A stretch of 30,926 nucleotides of DNA, from NCBI GenBank assembly GCA_937927435.1, contig CALBDW010000077.1:1-30926 (forward strand), given 5' to 3'. This DNA comes from an uncultured Bdellovibrionales bacterium. Its GTDB lineage: Bacteria; Bdellovibrionota; Bdellovibrionia; Bdellovibrionales; JAMPXM01. The translations under genes and the position numbers were made by a program. The notes beneath the pieces are model-generated. The model saw only the letters and a list, made by a program, of their open reading frames with translations. It searched no databases and was not told where the DNA came from. Each line of letters starts with the position of its first letter. The stretch's first letter is position 1. This document shows, piece by piece, positions 7,691 to 14,822 of the stretch.

Positions 7691-7766
7691 TTTAACGAAC
7701 CGCGAGCGTCACCGACCAGAACTTTCCGACGCCTGGATGTCCTGCGACCGACGGTCTTTGGTCGGG

Positions 7767-9704
7767 TTATCGAGTCAGACGGTTTTCCACGAGTTCTTTT
7801 ACGACCGATGGATCCGCCAAGGTCGTGGTATCTCCCAATTGGTCCGGATTGTTTTCCGCGATCTTCCGAAGGATCCGACGCATGATTTTGCCGGAGCGGG
7901 TCTTGGGAAGTCCGGGTGCCCATTGGATATGGTCGGGCGTCGCGATCGGACCGATCTCTTTCCGGACCCATTGAACGAGCTCTTTCTTAAGGTCATCGCT
8001 AGAGGAGACGCCTTCTTTGAGTGTGACGAAGGCGTAAATGCCCTGGCCTTTGATGTCGTGCGGGTACCCGACGACCGCGGCCTCGGCCACACTGGGATGC
8101 GCAACCAGCGCGCTTTCAATTTCTGCCGTTCCGAGCCGGTGTCCTGAGACGTTGAGCACGTCATCTACGCGACCTGTGATCCAGTAATATCCGTCTTCGT
8201 CCCGCCGGCAGCCGTCACCGGTGAAGTAGTAACCGGGATAAGTTGAGAAATAGGTCTGCTCAAAGCGTTCGTGATCGCGGAAGACGGTCCGCATCTGGCC
8301 CGGCCATGAATCGGCGATACAGAGGTTTCCAGTCGCGGCTCCTTCAAGCAGCTTGCCTTTATCATCAACGAGAAGCGGCTTGATTCCGAAGAAGGGCAAA
8401 GTCGCTGACCCGGGCTTTTGCGCGATGGCGCCGGGCAGAGGCGAAATCAGAATGCCGCCGGTCTCTGTTTGCCACCAAGTATCGACGATCGGGCAGCGGC
8501 CTTCGCCCACCACGCGGTGATACCAGAGCCAAGCCTCCGGGTTGATCGGTTCGCCGACGCTGCCAAGCAGGCGAAGGGTCTGGCGGCTTGTTTTCTTAAC
8601 TGGCTCTTCTCCTTCACGCATCAACGCACGAATCGCTGTTGGGGCCGTGTAGAAGATATTGACCTTGTGCTTGTCGACGACCTGCCAGAAGCGGCTGGAG
8701 TCGGGATAGTTGGGAACACCTTCGAACATCAATGTGGTCGCGCCGTTGGCGAGCGGACCGTAAACGATGTAGCTATGGCCCGTCACCCAGCCGACATCGG
8801 CTGTACACCAGTAGATGTCGCCTTCGTGGTAGTCGAAAATCACCTCGTGGGTGAAAGACGCATAGACGATGTATCCGCCCGTCGTGTGGAGCACACCTTT
8901 GGGTTTATTGGTCGAGCCGGACGTGTAGAGAATGAACAGTGGATCCTCAGCGTCCATCACTTCGGGCCTGCAATCGGTGCTTTGGCCCTTACTGATTTCG
9001 TCATACCAGTGATCGCGGCCCGCTTGCATCGGGACTTCGCGCCCCGTGTGGCGGAAGACGAGAACGTTTTTGACGTCGGGGCATTTCAAGAGGGCTTCGT
9101 CCACGTTTTTCTTGAGCGGAATGTACTTGCCGCCGCGCACGCCCTCATCGGCCGTGATCACGAACTGGCTGTCGCAATCTTTAATGCGGTCGGCGATTGA
9201 TTCGGGGCTGAATCCGCCGAAGACCACCGAGTGAATAGCGCCGATTCGTGCGCACGCCAACATCGCAAAGGCCGCCTCGGGAATCATCGGCATGTAAATC
9301 GTCACCCGATCGCCTTTTTTCACGCCGAGATGGCGGAGTGTGTTTCCGAGGCGGTTCACTTCGTCGGAGAGTTGTTGATAGGTGATATAACGCGAGGGAG
9401 TGTTCGGGTCATCGGCTTCCCAAATAATGGCGGTTTGGTTGGCTCGCTTGGGGAGATGGCGGTCAATGCAGTTGACGGAAACGTTGAGCTTTCCTCCTTC
9501 GTACCATCGGATCGTCACCGGTTTTTTGAACGACGTGTTTTTAACTCGGGTCCACGGCTCGATCCAGTCGATGCGCTTGGCGATCTCGCCCCAGAATTTT
9601 TCCGGATCCTGGATCGATTCTTCATACATCGAACGATATTTATCCGCGTTGATATGAGCCCGCTCGGCCCATTCGGGTGTTACGTGAAAAACCTCGTTTG
9701 CCAT
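7767..9704 (-). CDS. acs: Acetyl-CoA synthetase (AMP-forming)
   Basis: Converts acetate, ATP and CoA to acetyl-CoA, AMP and PPi in the cytoplasm; this is the high-affinity route for acetate use. At 645 residues it is close to the usual 650. Seen in order: the N-terminal NIADKY-like/WEPWTRV region, the adenylate-forming P-loop-like motif YTSGSTNKPKGVLHT, DVGWVTGHSYIVYGPL, WWQTETGG, YFTGDGCRRDEDGYYWITGRVDDV with the hinge Asp, VSGHRLGTAEIE, and PKTRSGKIMRR containing K606, the catalytic Lys that protein acetylation inactivates in this family. The ATG at 9704 has a strong GGGAGG 8-13 bases upstream. The aldo/keto reductase gene follows on the same strand. With pckA elsewhere in the window, it implies growth on acetate or amino-acid carbon. 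Confidence 0.97.
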   Translation of the reverse strand: MANEVFHVTPEWAERAHINADKYRSMYEESIQDPEKFWGEIAKRIDWIEPWTRVKNTSFKKPVTIRWYEGGKLNVSVNCIDRHLPKRANQTAIIWEADDPNTPSRYITYQQLSDEVNRLGNTLRHLGVKKGDRVTIYMPMIPEAAFAMLACARIGAIHSVVFGGFSPESIADRIKDCDSQFVITADEGVRGGKYIPLKKNVDEALLKCPDVKNVLVFRHTGREVPMQAGRDHWYDEISKGQSTDCRPEVMDAEDPLFILYTSGSTNKPKGVLHTTGGYIVYASFTHEVIFDYHEGDIYWCTADVGWVTGHSYIVYGPLANGATTLMFEGVPNYPDSSRFWQVVDKHKVNIFYTAPTAIRALMREGEEPVKKTSRQTLRLLGSVGEPINPEAWLWYHRVVGEGRCPIVDTWWQTETGGILISPLPGAIAQKPGSATLPFFGIKPLLVDDKGKLLEGAATGNLCIADSWPGQMRTVFRDHERFEQTYFSTYPGYYFTGDGCRRDEDGYYWITGRVDDVLNVSGHRLGTAEIESALVAHPSVAEAAVVGYPHDIKGQGIYAFVTLKEGVSSSDDLKKELVQWVRKEIGPIATPDHIQWAPGLPKTRSGKIMRRILRKIAENNPDQLGDTTTLADPSVVKELVENRLTR

Positions 9705-9756
9705 CTTGGCCCCTCCCTAAAAAGCGAAATCGCTCCCCTGAGGCTAACGAAAGGTG

Positions 9757-9775
9757 CGCCTGTATTCAACAGGCG
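9757..9775 (-). terminator. Stem-loop after the HNH relic, upstream of acs
   Basis: A perfect 7-bp stem (9757-9763 with 9769-9775) with a 5-base loop. It starts 3 bases after the stop codon of the decayed HNH gene on the minus strand and is followed by CACCTTTCG rather than a pure T-run. It is probably the old terminator of that gene. It also lies about 50 bases upstream of acs, where it could affect the acs promoter. Confidence 0.42.
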
Positions 9776-9778
9776 ATA

Positions 9779-10132
9779 TTAACATGCGGTGTAGATCCGA
9801 GCCGAAGCGCTCATGACGCGCGGTTGTGTCGGTAGCGGAACCTTTCCGAATTTCTGCTCAGTGCGAAGCTGGTTTTGGGCTTCGCAAAGTAGACGTAAAT
9901 TGTTGAGTTCATTCGATCCGCCTTTCGTCAGGGGGATGATGTGATCGATTTCAAGTTAGCGACGACTCTTCAATTGAGTATCGGTGATGGGGTTTCGGTA
10001 TTGGCAGCAGCCCTGATCACGCATCCCAACTGCGTGTCGGATCGACGCGGGGGTCGATTGATGCTTCAGTGCTTGTGCTGCCACCGTGGCGGTGGAACAC
10101 GGCGATTGAGACGTTCTGCTTTTTAAAGAGGG
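9779..10132 (-). pseudogene. Decayed HNH endonuclease (in-frame stop)
   Basis: Reading the minus strand in one frame from 10132 to the TAA at 9779 gives a recognisable HNH endonuclease C-terminus: RDQGCCQY, then after about 14 residues LEIDHIIPLTKGGSNELNNL and RLLCEAQNQLR. The DH pair, the central Asn of the HNH box and the L-C of the last motif are all present. A TAA (plus positions 9956-9958) interrupts the frame directly before LEIDH, where relatives commonly have an aromatic residue such as Tyr, so one base change (TAT/TAC to TAA) explains it. The second zinc-type Cys pair of relatives is not found (CQYRN, TQLKS). Upstream, the frame becomes nondescript and ends at a TGA (10133-10135), with no start site. 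I read it as a truncated and interrupted remnant, probably of a mobile or restriction-like HNH gene. Confidence 0.75.
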
Positions 10133-10174
10133 TCACGACGCTCTAAATATTCCTTGATCATATGAGGTCAGAGA

Positions 10175-10190
10175 ACAGGCTACTGCCTGT
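10175..10190 (-). terminator. Stem-loop downstream of hisS
   Basis: A perfect 6-bp stem (10175-10180 with 10185-10190) with a 4-base loop lies about 40 bases after the hisS stop. In the minus direction it is followed by TCTCTG, so it is T-rich but not a clean T-run. It is a candidate terminator for hisS. Confidence 0.4.
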
Positions 10191-10230
10191 CTTTCCCTCC
10201 TCATGTCATGAAAGCGCGCCTGCTTTGTGA

Positions 10231-11472
10231 TCACTTCGAGCGCAAAATATTGAGCAGTTGGGAGCGGGGAACCTCGCGTTGTTCGCCGGTGGCGAGCCAT
10301 TTCACTTGTACCACTTGGCGCGCAAGTTCCTCCGAACCGAGGATGACGGCGCAGCGGGCGCCGATTTTATCCGCGCGCTTCATGCGTTTCGCGATATTGC
10401 CGCTGTAGCCGAGATCAGCGGCGATTCCGTTTTGGCGTAATTCCTGTGTCAGCGAAATCGCCTCGCGTTCTGCTTCTTCTCCCAACGGCACAACGGCGAC
10501 GGGGCCTTCCTCCATCGGGAGTTCCGGCAAAAGCTCCATCAAACGGTCCATGCCTGTCGCCCAGCCGACCCCGGGTGTCTTCGGGCCTCCGAGGTCACTG
10601 ATAAGACCGTCATAGCGACCGCCGGCCATGATGGCGTTTTGCGCCCCGAGAGCGTTGGTCGTGAATTCGAAGACTATGTGGCAGTAATAATCGAGACCGC
10701 GAACCAGGTGCGGATCGATGTAGGGTTTGATGCCTTGGCGATCGAGTCCTTCGAGGAGTTCGTCGAAGAACTTCCGGGATGCATCGTTCAGGCAATCCGA
10801 TAAAACGGGCGCTTCCGCGATCACGCGCCGGTCGTTTTCGTCTTTGGAGTCGAGAATGCGAAGAGGGTTGCGCTCAAGACGGACGAGGCTGTCTTGCGAA
10901 AGTTCGCTTTTTCGCGTGTTGAGATAAGCGACGAGTTTTTCCCGGTAAGCCGCCCGGCTTTCGCTGTCACCGATCGTGTTAAGATGCAAGGTCACGTCGC
11001 CTTGGAGATTCAGTCCTTTGAGGATTTGTGAACCAAGAAGGATCACTTCGAGGTCCGCTTGCGGTTTGTCGACGCCGAGGAGTTCGACTCCCAACTGGTA
11101 AAACTGGCGGTAACGGCCGCGTTGCGGGCGTTCGTACCGGAACATCGGGCCCCGGTAGAGAAGCTTGAGCGGCAGATGCTGGCTTAAGCCTTCGCTGATA
11201 AAGGCGCGGGCAACGCCGGCGGTCCCCTCGGGTCGAAGCACGATGTCGTCTCCGCCGAGATCTTTAAACATGTACATTTGCTTGCTGACGATATCGCTTG
11301 TGTCGCCGAGTGAACGCAGGAAAACCGCCGCCGGCTCAATGATCGGCGTTTCGATTTCTTCAAAGCCGTATAGACGGCTGATTTCGACGGCGGTTTTCTC
11401 GATATGACGGAGCTTCCGGCATTGAGCGGGCAAGAGATCGCGGGTTCCACGTAAAGCTTGTAAGCGCGACAT
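10231..11472 (-). CDS. hisS: Histidyl-tRNA synthetase
   Basis: Class II aminoacyl-tRNA synthetase that charges tRNA-His, 413 residues from the chosen start. Visible are the N-terminal ALRGTRDLLP, motif 1 with ETPIIEP, motif 2 around FRYERPQRGRYRQFYQ, the histidine-specific LVRGLDYYCHIVFE, AGGRYDGL, motif 3 in GVGWATGMDRLM, and a C-terminal anticodon-binding domain (from about VAVVPLGEEAE to REVPRSQLL). An upstream in-frame start at 11511 exists, but the ATG at 11472 is preferred because AGGGAG lies 7 bases before it and the protein then begins at the conserved MSRLQALRGTRD. The porin-like gene lies 72 bases upstream on the same strand. No T-box-like leader fits in that short gap. Confidence 0.97.
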   Translation of the reverse strand: MSRLQALRGTRDLLPAQCRKLRHIEKTAVEISRLYGFEEIETPIIEPAAVFLRSLGDTSDIVSKQMYMFKDLGGDDIVLRPEGTAGVARAFISEGLSQHLPLKLLYRGPMFRYERPQRGRYRQFYQLGVELLGVDKPQADLEVILLGSQILKGLNLQGDVTLHLNTIGDSESRAAYREKLVAYLNTRKSELSQDSLVRLERNPLRILDSKDENDRRVIAEAPVLSDCLNDASRKFFDELLEGLDRQGIKPYIDPHLVRGLDYYCHIVFEFTTNALGAQNAIMAGGRYDGLISDLGGPKTPGVGWATGMDRLMELLPELPMEEGPVAVVPLGEEAEREAISLTQELRQNGIAADLGYSGNIAKRMKRADKIGARCAVILGSEELARQVVQVKWLATGEQREVPRSQLLNILRSK

Positions 11473-11544
11473 TTTGAAGCTCCCTTTATCAAACGGCTCT
11501 AAAGACCTCAATTTAGCTTTAAGTGGGGAGGTGTGGCAAGGCCG

Positions 11545-12894
11545 CTAAAAGGCGAATCCCGCTCCGATTTCGTAAACGCGGGCCGTTTCATTAAGGCCGT
11601 TTTTTTCGATGGCGTGGTCGAACTTAAAAATCACCTGGGGATGCGGGCGATAATTGATCCCGAGCATCCAAGCGGTGATTTCGGTCTTCGGATCGGCGGA
11701 GCGGCGCTGCGGAACCTCCGCCTGGGGATTAATATATTCCCATGAAACGAAGACGGGGAGCTCTTTCCAATCGGGTGGAGCAGGCCTGCCGATCAGATCC
11801 CGCACGAGCGGCGCCAGTCGGGGGAGGACATCATAGCTGAGATGGGCGCCGATCCCGCGCGCGCGGTTCCCGATCGTCTGCAAAGTGGTCTCGCTTATTT
11901 TCTCAGCATCGTCGAGGGTTCCCTCGGTATAGATGAATTTGCCGCGCAGACGCCCATGTCGAAACTCACCGTGTGTCTCCCACAAGAAAGCGCGAGCGGA
12001 GCCATATCGCGAATCGCCCTGATGGCCTTCGCCGAGATAAGCAGACACTCCCAGAGAGTTTTCGTCATGCATCCATTCGAGACGGGCCACGCCTGCGGCG
12101 GATTCGGAGCGGGCGATGGCACCTTGACGCCCTCCTCGAAGCCAAGAACCACCCTCAAGCCAACGCGCATAGAAACCGGCGACAAGCCCCGCTTGTGCGA
12201 CGACCCGGCCTTTACGCAGGTAGAAAAGAATTCCGTTTTCGTTCCAGGGCGCTGGGATGATCATGGTTTCGACAAAGGGCGGTCGTACGGTCGGGAAAAG
12301 AAACGGGTCGGAACGCAAGTTGTAAACTCCGATCGGAACCAGGAAATTGCCGATGCGTATGCCGCTTTCTTCGTCCCATCGATAATCGACGTGGGCGAAG
12401 CGAACGCCCGATATGACCCGGGCGTCGGGTTCTTGAATCGCGAACGCGGCCGAGGCGGCGAGTCGGTTTGAGAATCGCATGCTGACGGAAGCGAGGAAAC
12501 GAGCGATTTCCGCTGTGTTTCCGTAGACACCAAGGCCATTGTTTTTCAAAGGACGCGTCCAGCGGATCTCGCTGAGTAGGCCGAAGCGGATCGGCGCCCG
12601 TGATGAAAAGGCATGACTGGCGTAGGGGCCTAAACCTGTGTAGGGATGGCCGAGAGCTTCTGGAAGTCTCAATTCAAGTTTGATTTTGGTGATTTCCTCG
12701 TCTCCCCAGAGAAGTAGTTCACGTTGCGCGGAAACCTGGCGTTCGACGCTTTCAATCCGACGCGTAAGCGTGCGTAATTGCTCGTCGATTTGCGCGTGCG
12801 CGAGATAACCTGGAAGCCAAAGGCCCAATAACAAGAAAAGAGCGGAGGTGTCCCGGAGACGGGATCGAATGCAGAAGCTCATCATAAGATTCAT
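11545..12894 (-). CDS. Outer-membrane porin-like beta-barrel protein
   Basis: About 449 residues. A signal peptide is clear: a basic start, then ALFLLLGLWLPGYLAHA with cleavage before QIDEQ. The mature protein opens with a short coiled coil (QLRTLTRRIESVERQVSAQ), as in many porins that bind peptidoglycan or trimerise. It then continues as alternating amphipathic strands rich in aromatic residues and Gly (RFGLLSEIRW, GIRIGNFLVPIGVYN, AQAGLVAGFYARW, GVSAYLGEGHQG) and ends in a terminal Phe (EIGAGFAF), the Omp85/BAM recognition signal. The segment with GNFLVPIGVYN and PFVETMIIP resembles phosphate-selective/OprO-P-like porins, but selectivity cannot be assigned. The start is uncertain: the ATG at 12894, or the paired ATGs at 12885/12882, lacks a strong ribosome binding site. 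It is divergent from pdxJ. Confidence 0.72.
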   Translation of the reverse strand: MNLMMSFCIRSRLRDTSALFLLLGLWLPGYLAHAQIDEQLRTLTRRIESVERQVSAQRELLLWGDEEITKIKLELRLPEALGHPYTGLGPYASHAFSSRAPIRFGLLSEIRWTRPLKNNGLGVYGNTAEIARFLASVSMRFSNRLAASAAFAIQEPDARVISGVRFAHVDYRWDEESGIRIGNFLVPIGVYNLRSDPFLFPTVRPPFVETMIIPAPWNENGILFYLRKGRVVAQAGLVAGFYARWLEGGSWLRGGRQGAIARSESAAGVARLEWMHDENSLGVSAYLGEGHQGDSRYGSARAFLWETHGEFRHGRLRGKFIYTEGTLDDAEKISETTLQTIGNRARGIGAHLSYDVLPRLAPLVRDLIGRPAPPDWKELPVFVSWEYINPQAEVPQRRSADPKTEITAWMLGINYRPHPQVIFKFDHAIEKNGLNETARVYEIGAGFAF

Positions 12895-12922
12895 GATCTC
12901 GACCGGGCGTGTCCGCAATCAC

Positions 12923-12949
12923 TTGCTTAGCCGTGTTCTTTTCTATAAG
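12923..12949 (+). promoter_or_regulatory. Possible pdxJ promoter
   Basis: TTGCTT (12923-12928) and TATAAG (12944-12949) are separated by 15 bases, about 80 bases before the pdxJ start. The -10 is good (five of six); the spacing is short for sigma-70. It is offered as the best visible candidate in the divergent gap. Confidence 0.3.
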
Positions 12950-13030
12950 AAGCCTTCACGAAATCGGTTTTTTAATGGTCTTTGCGTTCGTTCGGGGTTA
13001 AACGTTCTTGATAAGAGAGTGAGGCCTCCT

Positions 13031-13783
13031 ATGACGAAGCTGTCCGTCAACGTGAACAAACTTGCTACGCTCAGAAACTCCCGAGGCAAGAATATCCCTG
13101 ATGTTATCAAGGGTGCGCTCGATATCATCAATTACGGGGGACAGGGGATCACAGTTCATCCGCGCCCGGACGAACGCCACATCCGCAGAGCTGATGTTTA
13201 TGAGCTGAAAAAACGAATCGGCGCTACGGAACTGAATGTTGAGGGTTATCCAAGCGACGATTTCATCCGCATGATCTTGGAGGTTAAGCCCGCTCAGGTG
13301 ACGCTGGTTCCCGATCCTCCTCATGTCTTGACATCGAACGCCGGATGGAGAGTCAAAGAGAACGAAGCCTTGTTGCGCGAAGTGACGGCCGGATTGAAAG
13401 GGTCGGGGGCGAGAGTCTCCGTTTTTATCGATCCTCAGACCATGCAGGAAGATGAGTACCACATTTTGAAAGAAGCCGGCGTGGACCGGGTCGAGCTTTT
13501 TACGGAAAAATACGCCGATACCTATGCGACACCTGAGCATGAGAGCGTTCTTGCCCAATATCGTGAGGCGGCCGAGCACGCCCGCACGGCCGGGCTCGGG
13601 GTGAACGCCGGGCATGATCTCAATACGGAAAACCTCACGGCTCTCATACGTGCGATCCCCTGGATTGACGAGGTCTCGATCGGTCACGCTTTGATTTGCG
13701 ACGCTCTTTACTGGGGTTTAAAGGAAACCGTGGCGAGATACCTCAAGTGTATCCGCGACGCGTATGGCGGGGACGCTCCGTGA
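13031..13783 (+). CDS. pdxJ: Pyridoxine 5'-phosphate synthase
   Basis: Condenses 1-deoxyxylulose 5-phosphate with 3-amino-2-oxopropyl phosphate to give pyridoxine 5'-phosphate, the last step of the DXP-dependent vitamin B6 route. The 250 residues fit the family (about 240). Seen: LSVNVNKLATLRNSRG at the N-terminus, GITVHPRPDERHI, LNVEGYPSDDFI (where many homologues have the N-[IL]-E-M form), TLVPDPP, VSVFIDP, RVELFTEKYA, LGVNAGHDLN and VSIGHALICDALYWGL near the end. The frame is open upstream to 12848, but the ATG at 13031 is chosen because the conserved family sequence begins there and AGTGAGG lies about 6 bases upstream. The stop overlaps the start of the rhomboid gene by 4 bases, so the two are translationally coupled. 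Confidence 0.95.
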   Translation: MTKLSVNVNKLATLRNSRGKNIPDVIKGALDIINYGGQGITVHPRPDERHIRRADVYELKKRIGATELNVEGYPSDDFIRMILEVKPAQVTLVPDPPHVLTSNAGWRVKENEALLREVTAGLKGSGARVSVFIDPQTMQEDEYHILKEAGVDRVELFTEKYADTYATPEHESVLAQYREAAEHARTAGLGVNAGHDLNTENLTALIRAIPWIDEVSIGHALICDALYWGLKETVARYLKCIRDAYGGDAP

Positions 13784-14451
13784 TTCCGATCTCCGACAAT
13801 AAACCGGCGGCACGATTTCCGATCATGGTGATTTTACTCATCATCGTGAATGTGGTTGTGTTCTGGCGCGAGATGACTAGCTTCCGGCCGGTGATCGAAG
13901 AGTTGTTTGAATCCTACGGGATGATTCCGGCTCGCGATTTCGCCGCGGGACTCAATCCTGAACCGTTTATCACGTCGATGTTTCTCCATGGCGGACTTGC
14001 GCACCTGGTGTTGAACCTCTGGGCTCTTTGGATCTTCGGAGACAACATCGAAGGGGTTATGGGACCTGTGCGCTTTCTGCTGTTTTATCTCGCATGTGGG
14101 TTCGCCGGCTCACTTGCGCATGCCTATTTTCATCCATTTTCGGAAGTGCCTGTTGTCGGAGCATCGGGCGCCATTTCGGGAGTTATGGGAGCCTATCTTA
14201 TCCTGTTCCCGACGGCGCGGATCCGTATGTTCACTCTTCTGATCTTTTATCCTGTCTTCTTCGAGATTCCGGCTTTCGTATTCTTGCTCATCTGGTTTAT
14301 CGGGCAAGTGTTCAGCGGCGCCATCGCCTTTGAGCAGGCTCGTAGCACCATGGCTGAACCCGTGGGAATTGCCTTCTTGGCGCATGCCGGGGGATTTTTG
14401 GCAGGGATTGCCCTGCTTCCTTTGTTCAGGAAAAGGAAGCAGAGGATATGA
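13780..14451 (+). CDS. Rhomboid family intramembrane serine protease
   Basis: 223 residues with about six to seven hydrophobic segments. It is an inner-membrane protease that cuts transmembrane substrates. The catalytic pair is visible: S129 in VVGASGAISG (the GxSG motif) and H202 in LAHAGGFLAG. The upstream H70-x4-H75-x3-N79 signature (FLHGGLAHLVLN) gives the oxyanion/structural residues known from GlpG, and the L1-loop-like LWIFGDNIEGVMG follows it. The start is the GTG at 13780, overlapping the pdxJ stop by 4 bases (GTGA), with GGCGGGG just upstream; the longer frame starting at 13696 lies inside pdxJ. A 9-bp inverted repeat (14415-14423 with 14432-14440) lies at the 3' end of the coding region. 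Substrates are unknown. Confidence 0.93.
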   Translation: MIPISDNKPAARFPIMVILLIIVNVVVFWREMTSFRPVIEELFESYGMIPARDFAAGLNPEPFITSMFLHGGLAHLVLNLWALWIFGDNIEGVMGPVRFLLFYLACGFAGSLAHAYFHPFSEVPVVGASGAISGVMGAYLILFPTARIRMFTLLIFYPVFFEIPAFVFLLIWFIGQVFSGAIAFEQARSTMAEPVGIAFLAHAGGFLAGIALLPLFRKRKQRI

Positions 14452-14594
14452 GGCTTTGCCTCGCAGCTCTCAGTTCGTTTTCATTTCAGCCGGTCCTTCC
14501 TTATCGAGAGGCCAAGATTTTTGACGCTTGCGGACGGAACCGATAAAGTCCCCATGTTTCCATACCTGTTGATCTAAAGGCGAAACGACTTCCT

Positions 14595-14822
14595 ATGTCC
14601 ACAACGACGACATTAGCGGATTTACCGCCCGAAACCACGAAGACGATTGCAAACTTGGCCGGAGATCCGGTTCTTGTCGCGCGCTTAAGAGAATTGGGTT
14701 TTATCGTCGGCGCCGACGTGAAAGTCGTGGGTCGGGCTCCATTCGGTGAGCCGGTTCTCGTCGAAATTCGGGGATCAACAGTCGCTTTAAGAAAGGCGGA
14801 GGCCAGATGCGTACATCTCTGA
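14595..14822 (+). CDS. feoA: FeoA-like SH3 domain protein for iron(II) uptake
   Basis: Small cytoplasmic protein (75 residues) of the FeoA family, a single SH3-like beta barrel that supports FeoB function. Typical features are LADLPPETTKTIANLAG, VARLRELGFIVGADVKVVGRAPFGEPVLVEIRG in pieces (LRELGF, G-x-x-V-x-V, GEPVLVEI), and a final ALRKAEARCV strand. The 3' end overlaps feoB by 16 bases, implying translational coupling. The ribosome binding site is weak: AAAGG lies about 14 bases before the ATG. I do not see a convincing Fur box in the 143 bases between the rhomboid gene and this one. Confidence 0.92.
   Translation: MSTTTTLADLPPETTKTIANLAGDPVLVARLRELGFIVGADVKVVGRAPFGEPVLVEIRGSTVALRKAEARCVHL

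Noticed and set aside
12848..13030. N-terminal extension of PdxJ by 61 residues
   Set aside because: The extension overlaps the start of the divergent porin gene, is Arg-rich, and precedes the conserved PdxJ start, which has its own ribosome binding site.
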